Source: Vibrio ostreae (lineage in GTDB: Bacteria > Pseudomonadota > Gammaproteobacteria > Enterobacterales > Vibrionaceae). From it: a stretch of 64,000 nt of DNA. Each line of letters begins with the position of its first letter. The first letter of the stretch is position 1. The stretch is taken from positions 496,001 to 560,000 of the forward strand of contig NZ_CP076643.1 in assembly GCF_019226825.1 (NCBI RefSeq). The letters are read 5' to 3'. Positions 34,585 through 43,436 of this stretch are shown one piece after another. Below the pieces are notes generated by a model. That model was not told the DNA's origin, ran no database searches, and saw only the letters and a list, made by a program, of their open reading frames with translations. The position numbers and the translations under genes are program-made.

Positions 34585-35201
34585 GCAAGAGAAGACCGAC
34601 AGCGATCATTGCCCTGAAAACCCTAATTCATATCGTTTCTTTGGGGTTCTTCGCGTTGCTCGTGATCGCTGTGAATAACAATACATTAGGTGGGGACCCT
34701 GTACAGAGTGTCATTCACTTCACGGGCATCAGTTCGCTGAATACCTTGCTTGTCACTCTGCTGGTGTCACCGATTGCGCGCTGGACAAAACAGGGCCAGC
34801 TGATGCGTGTCCGGCGTCTGTTGGGGCTGTACAGCTTTTTCTGGGCATTGCTCCACCTCATCGCATTCGCGACGCTCGACTTAGGGCTGGATGTGAGTTT
34901 ACTGGCCTCTGAAATCGTTAAACGTCCTTACTTAACGGTAGGTGCGGCCGTATGGATTATTCTGTTCCTTCTCGCCGTCACTTCAACGCATTCGATGCAA
35001 CGTAAAATGGGCGCAAAATGGCAAAAGCTGCATAATTGGGTCTACCTCGCGACAATACTGGCAGTGGTACATTTTTATTGGTCGGTCAAATCAGAAGTGG
35101 CTGAGCCGATTATCTATATTGTCATTGCAGGCGGCATACTGTTAACGCGCTGGAAGGGCGTTAAGAAAACAGCGTTCAGGTTTTACAGTAAACGCTTCTA
35201 A
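34581..35201 (+). CDS. msrQ: MsrQ, haem-binding membrane subunit of MsrPQ
   Basis: A 206-residue membrane protein of the ferric-reductase-like haem family. It uses a TTG start overlapping the msrP stop. Membrane segments include [18 protein letters not shown] and [15 protein letters not shown]. Conserved His residues ([27 protein letters not shown]) bind haem. It passes quinone or flavin electrons to MsrP. Confidence 0.93.
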   Translation: MSKRRPTAIIALKTLIHIVSLGFFALLVIAVNNNTLGGDPVQSVIHFTGISSLNTLLVTLLVSPIARWTKQGQLMRVRRLLGLYSFFWALLHLIAFATLDLGLDVSLLASEIVKRPYLTVGAAVWIILFLLAVTSTHSMQRKMGAKWQKLHNWVYLATILAVVHFYWSVKSEVAEPIIYIVIAGGILLTRWKGVKKTAFRFYSKRF

Positions 35202-35206
35202 GCTTG

Positions 35207-35252
35207 TGCCATGACTACATTTTCCAGCTAGATTTTCTGCTTAGTCGTGGCA
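35207..35252. terminator. Imperfect hairpin between convergent msrQ and lrp-type genes
   Basis: TGCCATGACTA (35207-35217) and TAGTCGTGGCA (35242-35252) pair with one mismatch around a T-rich loop. It lies directly after msrQ and before the end of the convergent gene. Confidence 0.5.
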
Positions 35253-35271
35253 TCACCGCAGCGACGTGACA

Positions 35272-35754
35272 TCAAATGTCTCGCTGCGCGTAGTGTAACG
35301 GTAAGGGGGCAGATTCGACGACTTTACGCATAATAAATGACGAGTTGACGCCGGAGACGCCCTGAATACGGGTGATTTTGCCGAGCAGAATATCGTGGTA
35401 GCTGTCCATGTCTGACACGGCAACTTTGAGCTGGTAATCGGCATCGTGACCGGTGATCAGATAGCATTCGATCACTTCAGGGATCTCTGCAATCGCTTGT
35501 TCAAACGCGGCGAAACGCTCCGGAATGTGCTTATCCATGCTGATATAGAGCAGCGCCACCAAATTCAATCCGACCTGTCTTTCATTAACACGCGCGACGT
35601 AGCGCTCAATCACTCCGTTATCCTGCAACTGGTGTACCCGACGCGAGCAGGGGGCGGGCGTCAGCCCGATGCGGTCGGCCAGCTCCTGGTTCGACAGAGA
35701 ACCGTCCTTTTGTAACTCGGTCAAAATCTTGATGTCGTAGCGGTCAAGCTTCAT
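35272..35754 (-). CDS. Lrp/AsnC family transcriptional regulator
   Basis: A 160-residue protein with an N-terminal helix-turn-helix (KLDRYDIKILTELQKDGSLSNQELADRIGLTPAPCSRRVHQLQDNGVI) and a C-terminal RAM/AsnC ligand domain (FEQAIAEIPEVIECYLITGHDADYQLKVAVSDMDSYHDILLGKITRIQGVSGVNSSFIMRKV). The start is taken as MKLDRYD at 35754; the longer frame to 35829 has no homology-like start. It is divergent from leuA, so it may respond to an amino acid such as leucine and control that gene; this is inferred from position. Confidence 0.9.
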   Translation of the reverse strand: MKLDRYDIKILTELQKDGSLSNQELADRIGLTPAPCSRRVHQLQDNGVIERYVARVNERQVGLNLVALLYISMDKHIPERFAAFEQAIAEIPEVIECYLITGHDADYQLKVAVSDMDSYHDILLGKITRIQGVSGVNSSFIMRKVVESAPLPLHYAQRDI

Positions 35755-35914
35755 TACATTTCTCGTATTCGATGTTGAAAGCAATAAAAATAAAGTTGTA
35801 TGTATTTTTGCTTTGTGAATATTGCTCATTATTTTGGTTTATCGCTAATTACGCAACCTTATTGTGCTCTGTCTTGAGTAAACTATGCCCTATAACAACA
35901 CAACATCTCTCCAC

Positions 35915-35949
35915 GCTGTCGTGAGGCGGTCCGTTCACCGCCCGGCAGC
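35915..35949 (+). promoter_or_regulatory. Compact nested hairpin in the leuA leader
   Basis: GCTGTCG (35915-35921) pairs with CGGCAGC (35943-35949, one G-U). Inside, GGCGGT pairs with ACCGCC around a CCGTTC loop, with a TGA bulge on the left side. It ends about 15 bases before the leuA ribosome site, so it could affect translation or hold a ligand. No known riboswitch was matched. Confidence 0.45.
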
Positions 35950-35970
35950 AACCCAACTCAAATTAGGATT

Positions 35971-37640
35971 ATGGCTATGTTTAACCATCGCAAGTACAGC
36001 CCTTTTACACCGGTTCGTTTAACAGACCGCACCTGGCCTGATCAGGTGATTACTCAGGCGCCGAACTGGTGCAGTGTGGATCTGCGCGACGGTAACCAGG
36101 CACTGATCAATCCAATGGGAGTGGAGAAAAAACACGTTTATTTAAGCTGCTGGTTAAGCTGGGCTTTAAAGAGATCGAAGTGGGCTTTCCATCGGCGTCG
36201 CAGCCGGATTTCGACTTTGTCCGTTCATTGATCGAAGAGGATTTGATTCCGGATGACGTGACGATTCAGGTGCTGACCCAGGCGCGTGAAGAGCTGATTG
36301 CCCGCACGTATCAAGCACTTGCTGGCGCGAAAAAGGCGATTGTGCATGTTTACAATTCAACCTCGACTGTGCAGCGTGAGCAGGTATTTGGCAAAGATAA
36401 AGACGGCATTAAACAGATTGCGATGCAGGGCGCACGTTGGGTGCGTGACTACGCTGAGCAGTATCCGCAAACCGACTGGGCGTTCCAGTACTCCCCGGAA
36501 AGCTTTACCGGCACGGAGCTGGATTACGCGCTGGACGTCTGCAATGCGGTGATTGAGGAATGGCAGCCGCAAACCGGACGCCGGGTGATCATTAATTTGC
36601 CGGCGACCGTCGAGATGTCGACCCCGAATATTTTTGCCGACCAGATTGAGTACTTTTGTCGCAACATTCACCAGCGTGACCAGATTGAGATCAGCCTGCA
36701 TACCCATAATGACCGAGGTTGTGGCGTTGCGGCCGCTGAACTGGGTGTAATGGCGGGCGCCGATCGCATCGAAGGCACCTTGCTGGGTAACGGAGAGCGC
36801 ACCGGCAATATGGATCTGGTGACGATGGGCATGAATCTGTACTCGCAGGGTGTTGATCCGCAGCTCGATTTCTCAAATGTACAAGAGATTATTGAAACCG
36901 TTGAATACTGCACTGAACTACCGGTCTCACCACGTCACCCTTGGGTCGGTGAACTGGTTTACACAGCCTTTTCCGGCAGTCACCAGGACGCGATTCGTAA
37001 GTCGATGCTATATCATGACCAGCATCAGTTACCGCACTGGCAGGTCGCTTATCTGCCAATTGACCCATGTGATATCGGCAGAGATTATGAGGCGGTAGTG
37101 CGCATCAACAGCCAAAGCGGCAAGGGCGGTATTGCTCTGATCCTGGAGCGGGATTTCAACATCAGTTTACCGAAATGGATGCACGCAGAAGTCAGCAAAC
37201 TGGTACAAAAAGAGTCCGAAACCAGCGGGGCGGAAATGACCTCATTCGCGATTAAGTCTATCTTTGATCACTATTTCTCTAATCAGGATCCGCAATGGCT
37301 GATTGAAGGCTACGATGTGCATACGCAAAACGGCAAGGTGTCCGGCGAGTTTCGTATTCCGGCCATGCATACCACACTGTTCGGCGAAGGTAACGGTATT
37401 GTTGAAGCCTTGGTTAATGGTTTAGAAAAACGCTTTGGTATTCGGATTGAGGTCACCCATCTGGATGAGAGTGCGCTATCAGAAGGCACGAATGCCCAAG
37501 CGCAGGCGTGTATCGCCTTGGTTATCGATGGCCAGAAATATTGCAGCGTGACCACAGGCGAGGATACCTCTTCCGCGGTTCTGCAGGGTGTCCTGAATGC
37601 ATTTTCTCGCAGCGATTTGCCTCAGGCCCTGGTTGCCTGA
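35971..37640 (+). pseudogene. leuA: 2-isopropylmalate synthase (long, stand-alone type), one-base frameshift
   Basis: Two frames make one LeuA. The N-terminal part ([46 protein letters not shown]) is of the long yeast/actinobacterial type. From 36142 the second frame continues with [33 protein letters not shown], the LHTHNDRGCGVAAAELGVMAGADRIEGTLLGNGERTGN catalytic region and a C-terminal leucine-binding domain. The break is in AAAAAA at 36127-36132. One extra A gives [10 protein letters not shown] and a protein of 554-556 residues, as expected. ATG at 35977 is better spaced from AGGA than 35971. No leuBCD genes are nearby. It is probably intact in the organism. Confidence 0.88.
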
Positions 37641-37660
37641 GCCAATGGTTGCCTGAGCCA
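37630..37660. repeat. Two-copy short tandem repeat over the leuA stop
   Basis: TGGTTGCCTGAGCCA occurs at 37630-37644 and 37646-37660 (period 16). The first copy contains the leuA stop codon. Confidence 0.85.
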
Positions 37661-37693
37661 GTGGTAACATCAGTGAGTGCAGGCTGGTGTCGC

Positions 37694-37855
37694 TCAGTGC
37701 AAGCAGGTTAACGCGTTGCTCAGTTTTTCAATGTGCGATTGGTATTCAGACATATCATCCAGCGCAAAGCTGTCTTTGGTGACGGGGTAATGGTCCGGGT
37801 AATATTCTGAGAGCAAGGTACTGACGATAGAGGTAGTGGTGATGTCCGGATGACG
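37694..37855 (-). pseudogene. Possible orphan 3' gene remnant
   Basis: A minus-strand frame of 53 sense codons without a start reads RHPDITTTSIVSTLLSEYYP...FALDDMSEYQSHIEKLSNALTCLH and ends in a stop. It looks protein-like, amphipathic and C-terminal in character. It may be the remnant of a lost gene. Family not recognised; weak support. Confidence 0.25.
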
Positions 37856-37868
37856 TATCGGACATCAC
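37839..37868. terminator. Hairpin after the lipoprotein gene
   Basis: GTGATGTCCG (37839-37848) and CGGACATCAC (37859-37868) are perfect complements with a 10-base loop, eight bases from the stop of the minus-strand lipoprotein gene. No T-run follows. Confidence 0.5.
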
Positions 37869-37875
37869 ACGCTCA

Positions 37876-38304
37876 TCACTGCGCGCACAGCTGGGTTGCA
37901 TCGAGGTGAAATTCACAACTGTTGCGCTGTGGCTGATGCCAGTAGACTTTATCAAACGAGGCGTTACAGCCGGCGTCTTCCATCAGGGCGATATCGCCAT
38001 CACACACCAGAACCACCGCATGGTTTTGCTGGAAATCATATAAAATACGGTAATCTTCCACCTTGGCTTTACCAGCCAGCTGTTGCAGCTGGCTAAATTT
38101 GCCGCCGTTATCTGTCATGGCATTCTGCACGATCTGCGCTTGTGATAAACCTTGCGTATCACCGAACTTGAGTTCGCCGTCTACTGACTGAGCGATATCT
38201 TTGACGACGGAGGCCATGTCATACATCGCCTCGCCCTGATACTGAGGCGAAGAAGCACAGGCCGTCAGGGCCACGCAAGAGATGAGTAACATGAGTCGTT
38301 TCAT
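37876..38304 (-). CDS. Hypothetical lipoprotein
   Basis: A 142-residue protein with a lipoprotein signal (MKRLMLLISCVALTACASS). The mature part has a helical segment (MASVVKDIAQSVDGELKFGDTQGLSQAQIVQNAMTD) and a C-terminal half with three Cys residues (VCDGD, AGCNASF, NSCEF) that could form disulfides. No domain recognised. The start at MKRLMLL is chosen over upstream frames because it gives a signal peptide. It lies 23 bases downstream of the phospholipase-like gene on the same strand. Confidence 0.7.
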   Translation of the reverse strand: MKRLMLLISCVALTACASSPQYQGEAMYDMASVVKDIAQSVDGELKFGDTQGLSQAQIVQNAMTDNGGKFSQLQQLAGKAKVEDYRILYDFQQNHAVVLVCDGDIALMEDAGCNASFDKVYWHQPQRNSCEFHLDATQLCAQ

Positions 38305-38327
38305 CGTTGCTCCAAGTTCTTTTTGGA

Positions 38328-39254
38328 TCATAGCTCCTCCCAGGCGGTCAGGCGATTGTTCTCGCACAAGCCGGTATCAAGATTCCAGTTTTTAAAGAAG
38401 TCAGTTGGTTGATTGTCAAACACGGCCAGGCACAACTGTTGCCAAAAGCAGTGAATCGTGTGAATTGCCTTATCAAAGATTGCGTCGTAATGCATCTCAC
38501 CATCTGGTGTAGCGAGGTTTTCGATAAATTCACTACCGACTTCCTGTTGTAACGGATAGGTGATGCCATGTTTGGCGGCCACGTGCCGGGCCCAGGCAAA
38601 CAGGTGATGCCCTTCTTCAACGTTATCGACCACGGTCTGAAAACCGTGGTGCCAGGCATTAATATCCGGTTGGCACTGCTGGGCATAGTCGGGATAGGCG
38701 TTAATCAGAGCTGTGCGCCACAGGGTAAGAATCGTCAGGTCGAGAGACTGTGGATTTTCGCTGTCGACACAACTGCCGAGGCTATCGCGTACGCGATCAG
38801 CATAGCCGACTTCACCTAAACCCATGCGTTTTGGCCAGATGTAAGCATCCTGGTTCATCTCGCAGATTCGGTGCTGCTTGGCATTTTCAGCGTAGGGCCC
38901 GACTTTGAGCTCAACCACAGGGTGAATCGTGATATCGGCTGCGACGTGTGCGACAAAGCCGCACAGCCAGGCAAAGGCTTTGTCCTGCTCGCGCCCTTCC
39001 ATGACTTTAATCAGCGCAATCAATTCGGTAATGAGCCCGCCGATGTTGGTGTAGTGCATCTCGTCGGCCCATTTATTCTGCTCAGAATCAAGGATGGCCA
39101 GATACGGGTAATCCGGACTGACACAGCCCAGTTCGATAAAGCTTTTATTTTGTGATAATACCTTTTTAGCCCGCTTGGGAATGTTCAGTTTCATCAGACT
39201 GTTGTTCGCCGCTGCGACATGTATGCTGGTTATGTGGGCAAAGGCGCCGGGCAT
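38328..39254 (-). CDS. Zinc-dependent phospholipase C-like protein
   Basis: A 308-residue protein of the zinc-dependent phospholipase C/S1-P1-like fold. Motifs are MPGAFAHITSIHVAAAN at the start, ELGCVSPDYPYLA, WADEMHY and FAWLCGFVAHVAADITIHPVV, where several His and Asp residues could bind zinc. No signal peptide is seen, so it would be cytoplasmic. The start at 39254 has GGAGG upstream (CAATGGAGGTGAGT). The true substrate is unknown. Confidence 0.78.
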   Translation of the reverse strand: MPGAFAHITSIHVAAANNSLMKLNIPKRAKKVLSQNKSFIELGCVSPDYPYLAILDSEQNKWADEMHYTNIGGLITELIALIKVMEGREQDKAFAWLCGFVAHVAADITIHPVVELKVGPYAENAKQHRICEMNQDAYIWPKRMGLGEVGYADRVRDSLGSCVDSENPQSLDLTILTLWRTALINAYPDYAQQCQPDINAWHHGFQTVVDNVEEGHHLFAWARHVAAKHGITYPLQQEVGSEFIENLATPDGEMHYDAIFDKAIHTIHCFWQQLCLAVFDNQPTDFFKNWNLDTGLCENNRLTAWEEL

Positions 39255-39424
39255 ACTCACCTCCATTGATAAAATGTATGCAAGCCTACCATTAAACAGC
39301 AATGAGAAATGTGATGGGAAACCTTAAAGCCGCGCCATCTGCTTGGCAATCTGCATGATAAGACAAAGTCAGTACGTACATGGAAAGTGACAAGGCCTTG
39401 AACCGCAGAGGAAATTCATCAGGC

Positions 39425-39478
39425 GGGTGCATCAGGTGAAAAGGGTGCATCAGGAGAAGAGAATGCATCAGGTGCCAG
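39425..39478. repeat. Imperfect three-copy 18-bp tandem repeat
   Basis: GGGTGCATCAGGTGAAAA, GGGTGCATCAGGAGAAGA and GAATGCATCAGGTGCCAG follow each other (39425-39478) in the gap between phoX and the phospholipase-like gene. Confidence 0.8.
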
Positions 39479-39496
39479 ATTTAGGCGCTGAGAAGA

Positions 39497-39520
39497 ACGG
39501 GAAGCCGTGTGGCTTCCCGT
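39497..39520 (-). terminator. Intrinsic terminator after phoX
   Basis: ACGGGAAGCC and GGCTTCCCGT form a perfect 10-bp stem with a GTGT loop. On the minus strand it is followed by TCTTCTC, 24 bases after the phoX stop. Confidence 0.85.
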
Positions 39521-39543
39521 GCAGTCAGGTTCGGTTTGACAAC

Positions 39544-41577
39544 TTATACCCCGATTTCACCGCCATCTTCACGACGGATCACCACCGTTGCCGCCCGTGG
39601 TCGTACGGTCACGCCGTCTGGTGTCGCTTCAGCCGCATCCTCGCTGTAAGGCCAGTTGCCCGGATGCTGGATGTTAACAAACACCGACTTGTAATCCGGA
39701 CTGATGGCAAAGCCGGTGACTTCACAGCCATTTGGCCCGACGAAGAAGCGTCGCAGATCTGCCTGGTTATCGGCGCTGATCGCGACCTGATCACCGTTTT
39801 CGTCAGTCAGTTTGGATGGGACTACACACAGCATCTGGTCATTGGTGTAAGATGTAACTTCGCTGGCGCCGTTATCGGTCTGAATCCACAAAATGCCGCG
39901 TCCGTCGAAGGATAAACCATCCGGGCTGGCGAACTGGTTGAGTTCAGTCAGGCTTGAACGGTTGGTGTCGGCATCTTCTCCGGCGGCTGAACCAAAGACG
40001 AAAATATCCCAACTGAACTCGCTAGAGCTGTCGCCTTCATCCCAGCGGATGACGTGACCGAACTTATTGTTAAGACGCGGGTTTGCCGGGTTAGTTTCGC
40101 TGGTACGCGACGTGTTGTTGGTCAGGGTCAGGTAGACCGAACCAGTGTAAGGGTCAACCGTACACCACTCAGGACGGTCCATTGGCGTTGCGCCGACTAA
40201 ATCCGCGGCACCGGCTGTATTGATAATGATGTCTGCCAGTGTGTCGAAGTGATCCGCCAGAGTTCCGCTGTCTGTGGTGACGCTGTCCAGCGTTAATGGC
40301 AGCCAGGTACCCGTGCTGTCTTCATTGAAGCGCGCGACATACAGTGTGCCTTCATCCATGTATTTGTCACCGGTCACCAGGCGGTTGGCCGGATTGGCAT
40401 CCGCCGGATCCCAGTTGGCTGCTGACTCAAACTTGTACAGATATTCAAAGCGCGAATCGTGGCCTGAATAGAACACCACAGGTTTACCTGCTTCAAGTTT
40501 GGCGAAAGTACAGCCCTCATGGCGAAAACGGCCCAGTGCAGTCCGTTTTTTCGCGCGAGAATTTGCGGTGTAAGGATCGATTTCAACGATGTAACCGTGG
40601 CCGTTCGCTTCGTTACGATAGTCATCGCTCGAGCTTGCCCCGGTTGGTGCCAGATTAAAACGGCTGAACTCGTCGAGACGTTCTTCCGCATTACCCGCAA
40701 GTGATTCCCACAGATAGCGAGTGCTGCTGTTCTCGATGCCGATACGATCCTGTTCTTCAGTTCGTGTACCCGCGTTTACAAAGTAGCCAGGCCAGTTTTC
40801 TTCACAGGTTAGGTAAGTGCCCCAAGGTGTGTAGCCGTTACCGCAGTTATTTAGTGTGCCGCGTGCCTGACTGCCGTCCGGCGAGAAACGCGTCACCACG
40901 CTCTCGGTATAAGCAACCGGACCAGACAGATCCATCACAGTTGCGCCGGTGTAACGGCGGTTGAGCGGATCGTCATCAACCAGTTGCCAGGTATTGTTTT
41001 GCAACTGGATACGAACCACAGACACGCCGTGCGCGTAGATCTCTTTACGCACTTCATCGACTATGGTACGTACGCCGCCTGAGACAGTCGGACCGCTTGG
41101 GTGCAGCGCCGCCTGATCGATGTATTCGTGGTTGATACACAGCAGGCCGTCGGTCGCACTGTCATTGATCGGAAAGAAATGCATGCCATCGTGATGCATG
41201 CCTAAGGCATTAAGCTGATCGGTACTGGTATTGCTGCCGTCACTCAACCAGGCACTGCCTTGTGCGTTAAGTGGTGTGCCCCAAGGTACCAGTACCTGAG
41301 CCACATAACCTGGTGGTACAGCAACCGCGTCGATTCGTGATCCGGCGATGGATTGGAAATTGAGTGTCGCCGAAGAGACGCGCGCACTGCTTGCGGCTGA
41401 GTCACTGCTGGATGAGTTACAACCCGTCAGACCAAAAGCGCCAAATGCGGTCATCGCACTGATGCCGAGGCCACCTTTGAGAATACTGCGGCGCGACAGG
41501 TTCGCTTCCAGTACTTCTTCAAAGGGTTTGTTGTCACTGTGGTTATAACGTGTTGGATTGAAGGTTTCCTTACTCAT
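39544..41577 (-). CDS. phoX: PhoX-family alkaline phosphatase
   Basis: A 677-residue DUF839/PhoX protein. The N-terminus has a Tat motif followed by a possible lipobox (NLSRRSILKGGLGISAMTAFGAFGLTGCNSSSS). The body shows typical PhoX segments: GMHHDGMHFFPINDSATDGLLCINHEYID, NCGNGYTPWGTYLTCEENWPGYF, NEANGHGYIVEIDPYT, LGRFRHEGCTFA and PDGLSFDGRGILWIQTDNG. PhoX uses iron and calcium to release phosphate from esters outside the cytoplasm. It is a single gene with its own terminator. No Pho box was searched for in detail. Confidence 0.92.
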   Translation of the reverse strand: MSKETFNPTRYNHSDNKPFEEVLEANLSRRSILKGGLGISAMTAFGAFGLTGCNSSSSDSAASSARVSSATLNFQSIAGSRIDAVAVPPGYVAQVLVPWGTPLNAQGSAWLSDGSNTSTDQLNALGMHHDGMHFFPINDSATDGLLCINHEYIDQAALHPSGPTVSGGVRTIVDEVRKEIYAHGVSVVRIQLQNNTWQLVDDDPLNRRYTGATVMDLSGPVAYTESVVTRFSPDGSQARGTLNNCGNGYTPWGTYLTCEENWPGYFVNAGTRTEEQDRIGIENSSTRYLWESLAGNAEERLDEFSRFNLAPTGASSSDDYRNEANGHGYIVEIDPYTANSRAKKRTALGRFRHEGCTFAKLEAGKPVVFYSGHDSRFEYLYKFESAANWDPADANPANRLVTGDKYMDEGTLYVARFNEDSTGTWLPLTLDSVTTDSGTLADHFDTLADIIINTAGAADLVGATPMDRPEWCTVDPYTGSVYLTLTNNTSRTSETNPANPRLNNKFGHVIRWDEGDSSSEFSWDIFVFGSAAGEDADTNRSSLTELNQFASPDGLSFDGRGILWIQTDNGASEVTSYTNDQMLCVVPSKLTDENGDQVAISADNQADLRRFFVGPNGCEVTGFAISPDYKSVFVNIQHPGNWPYSEDAAEATPDGVTVRPRAATVVIRREDGGEIGV

Positions 41578-41796
41578 GGTGTGCTTTCCCGATAATTAAT
41601 ATTAACTTGATATTTATAAGTAATTGAGCGGGATGAAGTTTAGAGAGCCAACGTGACGGAATGAATAAAAATAGATGAAGGTTATGTTGCTTGGCATCAG
41701 ATTGCCCCACAACGGTAACCTTGCGGGGGCAGATCAGAAGGCGCGCCTAGTCATGTGGTTGAGTGCTGACTGCCTGATCACAACCAGAGGACGGTA

Positions 41797-42495
41797 TTAT
41801 AAGGAGACACTACCGAGATTTCGCATTTGTCGCAGCACCCAGTTCACACGTTGCTGAACGTAACGGGTCATCGGCTGCGGGCGAATACGGTACGGATTGG
41901 GTAGAACCACTGCCAGTTGAGCGGCCTGGTAACGATTAATCTGGCTGGCAGAGACTCCGAAATAGTGCTGGCTGGCCGCCTGGACGCCATAAATACCGGG
42001 GCCAAATTCCACCACATTTAAGTACATTTCCATGATGCGTTCTTTACCCCAGATGAGTTCCAGCAAAACGGCTATGTAGAGTTCATACGCCTTACGCAGA
42101 TAAGTGTGGCTCGGAAACAGAAACACATTTTTAGCGGTTTGCTGGGTAATGGTACTGGCGCCACGATCCGGGCCGTTGCTGCCGCTATTTTCCAGAACTG
42201 ACAGTAAGGCGTGCATATCGACGCCCCAGTGTTCGGGGAAACGCTGATCTTCGGACGCAATCACAGCCGCAGGCATGGCGGGTGAGATTGAGGTTAACGC
42301 TACCCACTGATGCTGAGTTTGGGCAGGGTAGTTCTGCGGTGGAAACAGGGTGCGTGCGATTTCCCAGCCCCAGAAAGGCGGGTTGGCAAACTTAAGCAGC
42401 AGGACAAGCAGCAGCGGCAAGCCGAGCGCCAGACCAATTAAGGTCAGCAGCACTCGTTTAATCTTGCGTTTGATTGTCCGGATATAAGTTTTCAC
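41797..42495 (-). CDS. mtgA: Monofunctional peptidoglycan glycosyltransferase
   Basis: A 232-residue GT51 enzyme. One N-terminal membrane anchor (RVLLTLIGLALGLPLLLVLLL) is followed by catalytic motifs AVIASEDQRFPEHWGVD (catalytic Glu), GASTITQQTAKNVFLF, KAYELYIAVLLELIWGKERIMEMYLNVVEFGPGIYGVQAASQHYFG and QAAQLAVVLPNP. It polymerises lipid II into glycan strands. It stands alone on the minus strand. Confidence 0.96.
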   Translation of the reverse strand: MKTYIRTIKRKIKRVLLTLIGLALGLPLLLVLLLKFANPPFWGWEIARTLFPPQNYPAQTQHQWVALTSISPAMPAAVIASEDQRFPEHWGVDMHALLSVLENSGSNGPDRGASTITQQTAKNVFLFPSHTYLRKAYELYIAVLLELIWGKERIMEMYLNVVEFGPGIYGVQAASQHYFGVSASQINRYQAAQLAVVLPNPYRIRPQPMTRYVQQRVNWVLRQMRNLGSVSL

Positions 42496-42997
42496 ACCTG
42501 CATCTCTGTGTCATGGTCAGATAAACTGTGAAGTTAACCCCATTCTCGCCATGGGGTTGTCCGCGAAGTGTCAGATTGTTGCCGGAGTTTTGTACAAATC
42601 TTAACTGACCTCATTTTAATTTATTGAGTTTGTTCACTCAGGCTAATTGACGCAGTGCGCCCGGCAATAATATATAGAGGGCTGTTATGGTTGGTGTTAA
42701 TGTTATCAAGAGAGGGGATAACATAACCTAGGGGCATTCATTGAGGTCCTTACAACCAGAAATACTGCGACATTAAGCCAATACCGGGAAAGTTCGCTCA
42801 TTGTTTGAACGTCTACAGTGGCTAAGTTATCCGGAAGCTTTTATTAACAATGCCCCTAACCGTGTCAGAGTGAAAATAGGTTGATTTCGAACAATGTATG
42901 ACATATATGTTACACTACGAATAGTAATCGGTTACATATCAAGTAAAGCCGTGGTATTGGTATAGGTTAATAAGCCTTTGGCATAGGTTGTAAAGTT
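42496..42997. other. Intergenic region with a MITE-like insert
   Basis: About 500 bases without a gene. From 42729 to 42858 it holds a 130-base segment with terminal inverted repeats, listed separately. The rest is AT-rich promoter-like DNA. Confidence 0.5.
42729..42858. mobile_element. Candidate 130-bp MITE-like element
   Basis: TAGGGGCATT at 42729-42738 is mirrored by AATGCCCCTA at 42849-42858, giving 10-bp perfect terminal inverted repeats. Both ends are flanked by ACC (42726-42728 and 42859-42861), which could be a 3-bp target duplication. No transposase is inside. By-eye evidence only. Confidence 0.4.
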
Positions 42998-43285
42998 GTG
43001 ATGAAACGTTTTCAGTTGGGCCGGGCCACCATCCTCGATGGTGAGGCGCCGGAGTATATGTGGCTTAAAAAGATGCTTACCGATCGAGTGCCCAGAACGG
43101 ACATTCTCCGTTCAGTCATGCGCTGTTTAGGCGGGAATGAACTGCTGGCCGATGCCATGGTGAAAGTGGCGGAAGGCGGCATGAGCCGCGGAGAATTTGC
43201 GGCTCTGGTGGAGCAGTATCAGGCGGGCATCACCGCTCAGCCTCAGGTATTTCCCAAACGTGGCGCAGAGTTGTCTTGTTTCTGA
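42998..43285 (+). CDS. Hypothetical protein (95 residues)
   Basis: Not recognised. A small, mostly helical protein: FQLGRATILDGEAPEYMWLKKMLTDRVPRTDILRSVMRCLGGNELLADAMVKVAEGGMSRGEFAALVEQYQAG. The helical, charged makeup and Ala/Glu-rich codons look like real coding sequence. No signal peptide or membrane segment. A GGCTCT/AGAGCC hairpin (43288-43312) follows the stop. The ribosome site is weak. Confidence 0.55.
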   Translation: MMKRFQLGRATILDGEAPEYMWLKKMLTDRVPRTDILRSVMRCLGGNELLADAMVKVAEGGMSRGEFAALVEQYQAGITAQPQVFPKRGAELSCF

Positions 43286-43436
43286 GAGGCTCTGTGATTA
43301 CAGCGTAGAGCCCGGCATTGTCTTTGGTCAGCAGTAATACCAACGCCGTTTGGGTGACGCTCCTGAATCTCTTTCAGACCCTGAACGGCCTGGCGATATG
43401 ACTCTTTTGGGCTACGGGCATTTTAGTAGCGCTTCT

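Noticed and set aside
39427-39915. 162-codon plus-strand frame starting in the tandem repeat
   Set aside because: It runs antisense into phoX, and its start region is only the 18-bp repeat (MHQVKRVHQEKRMHQ).
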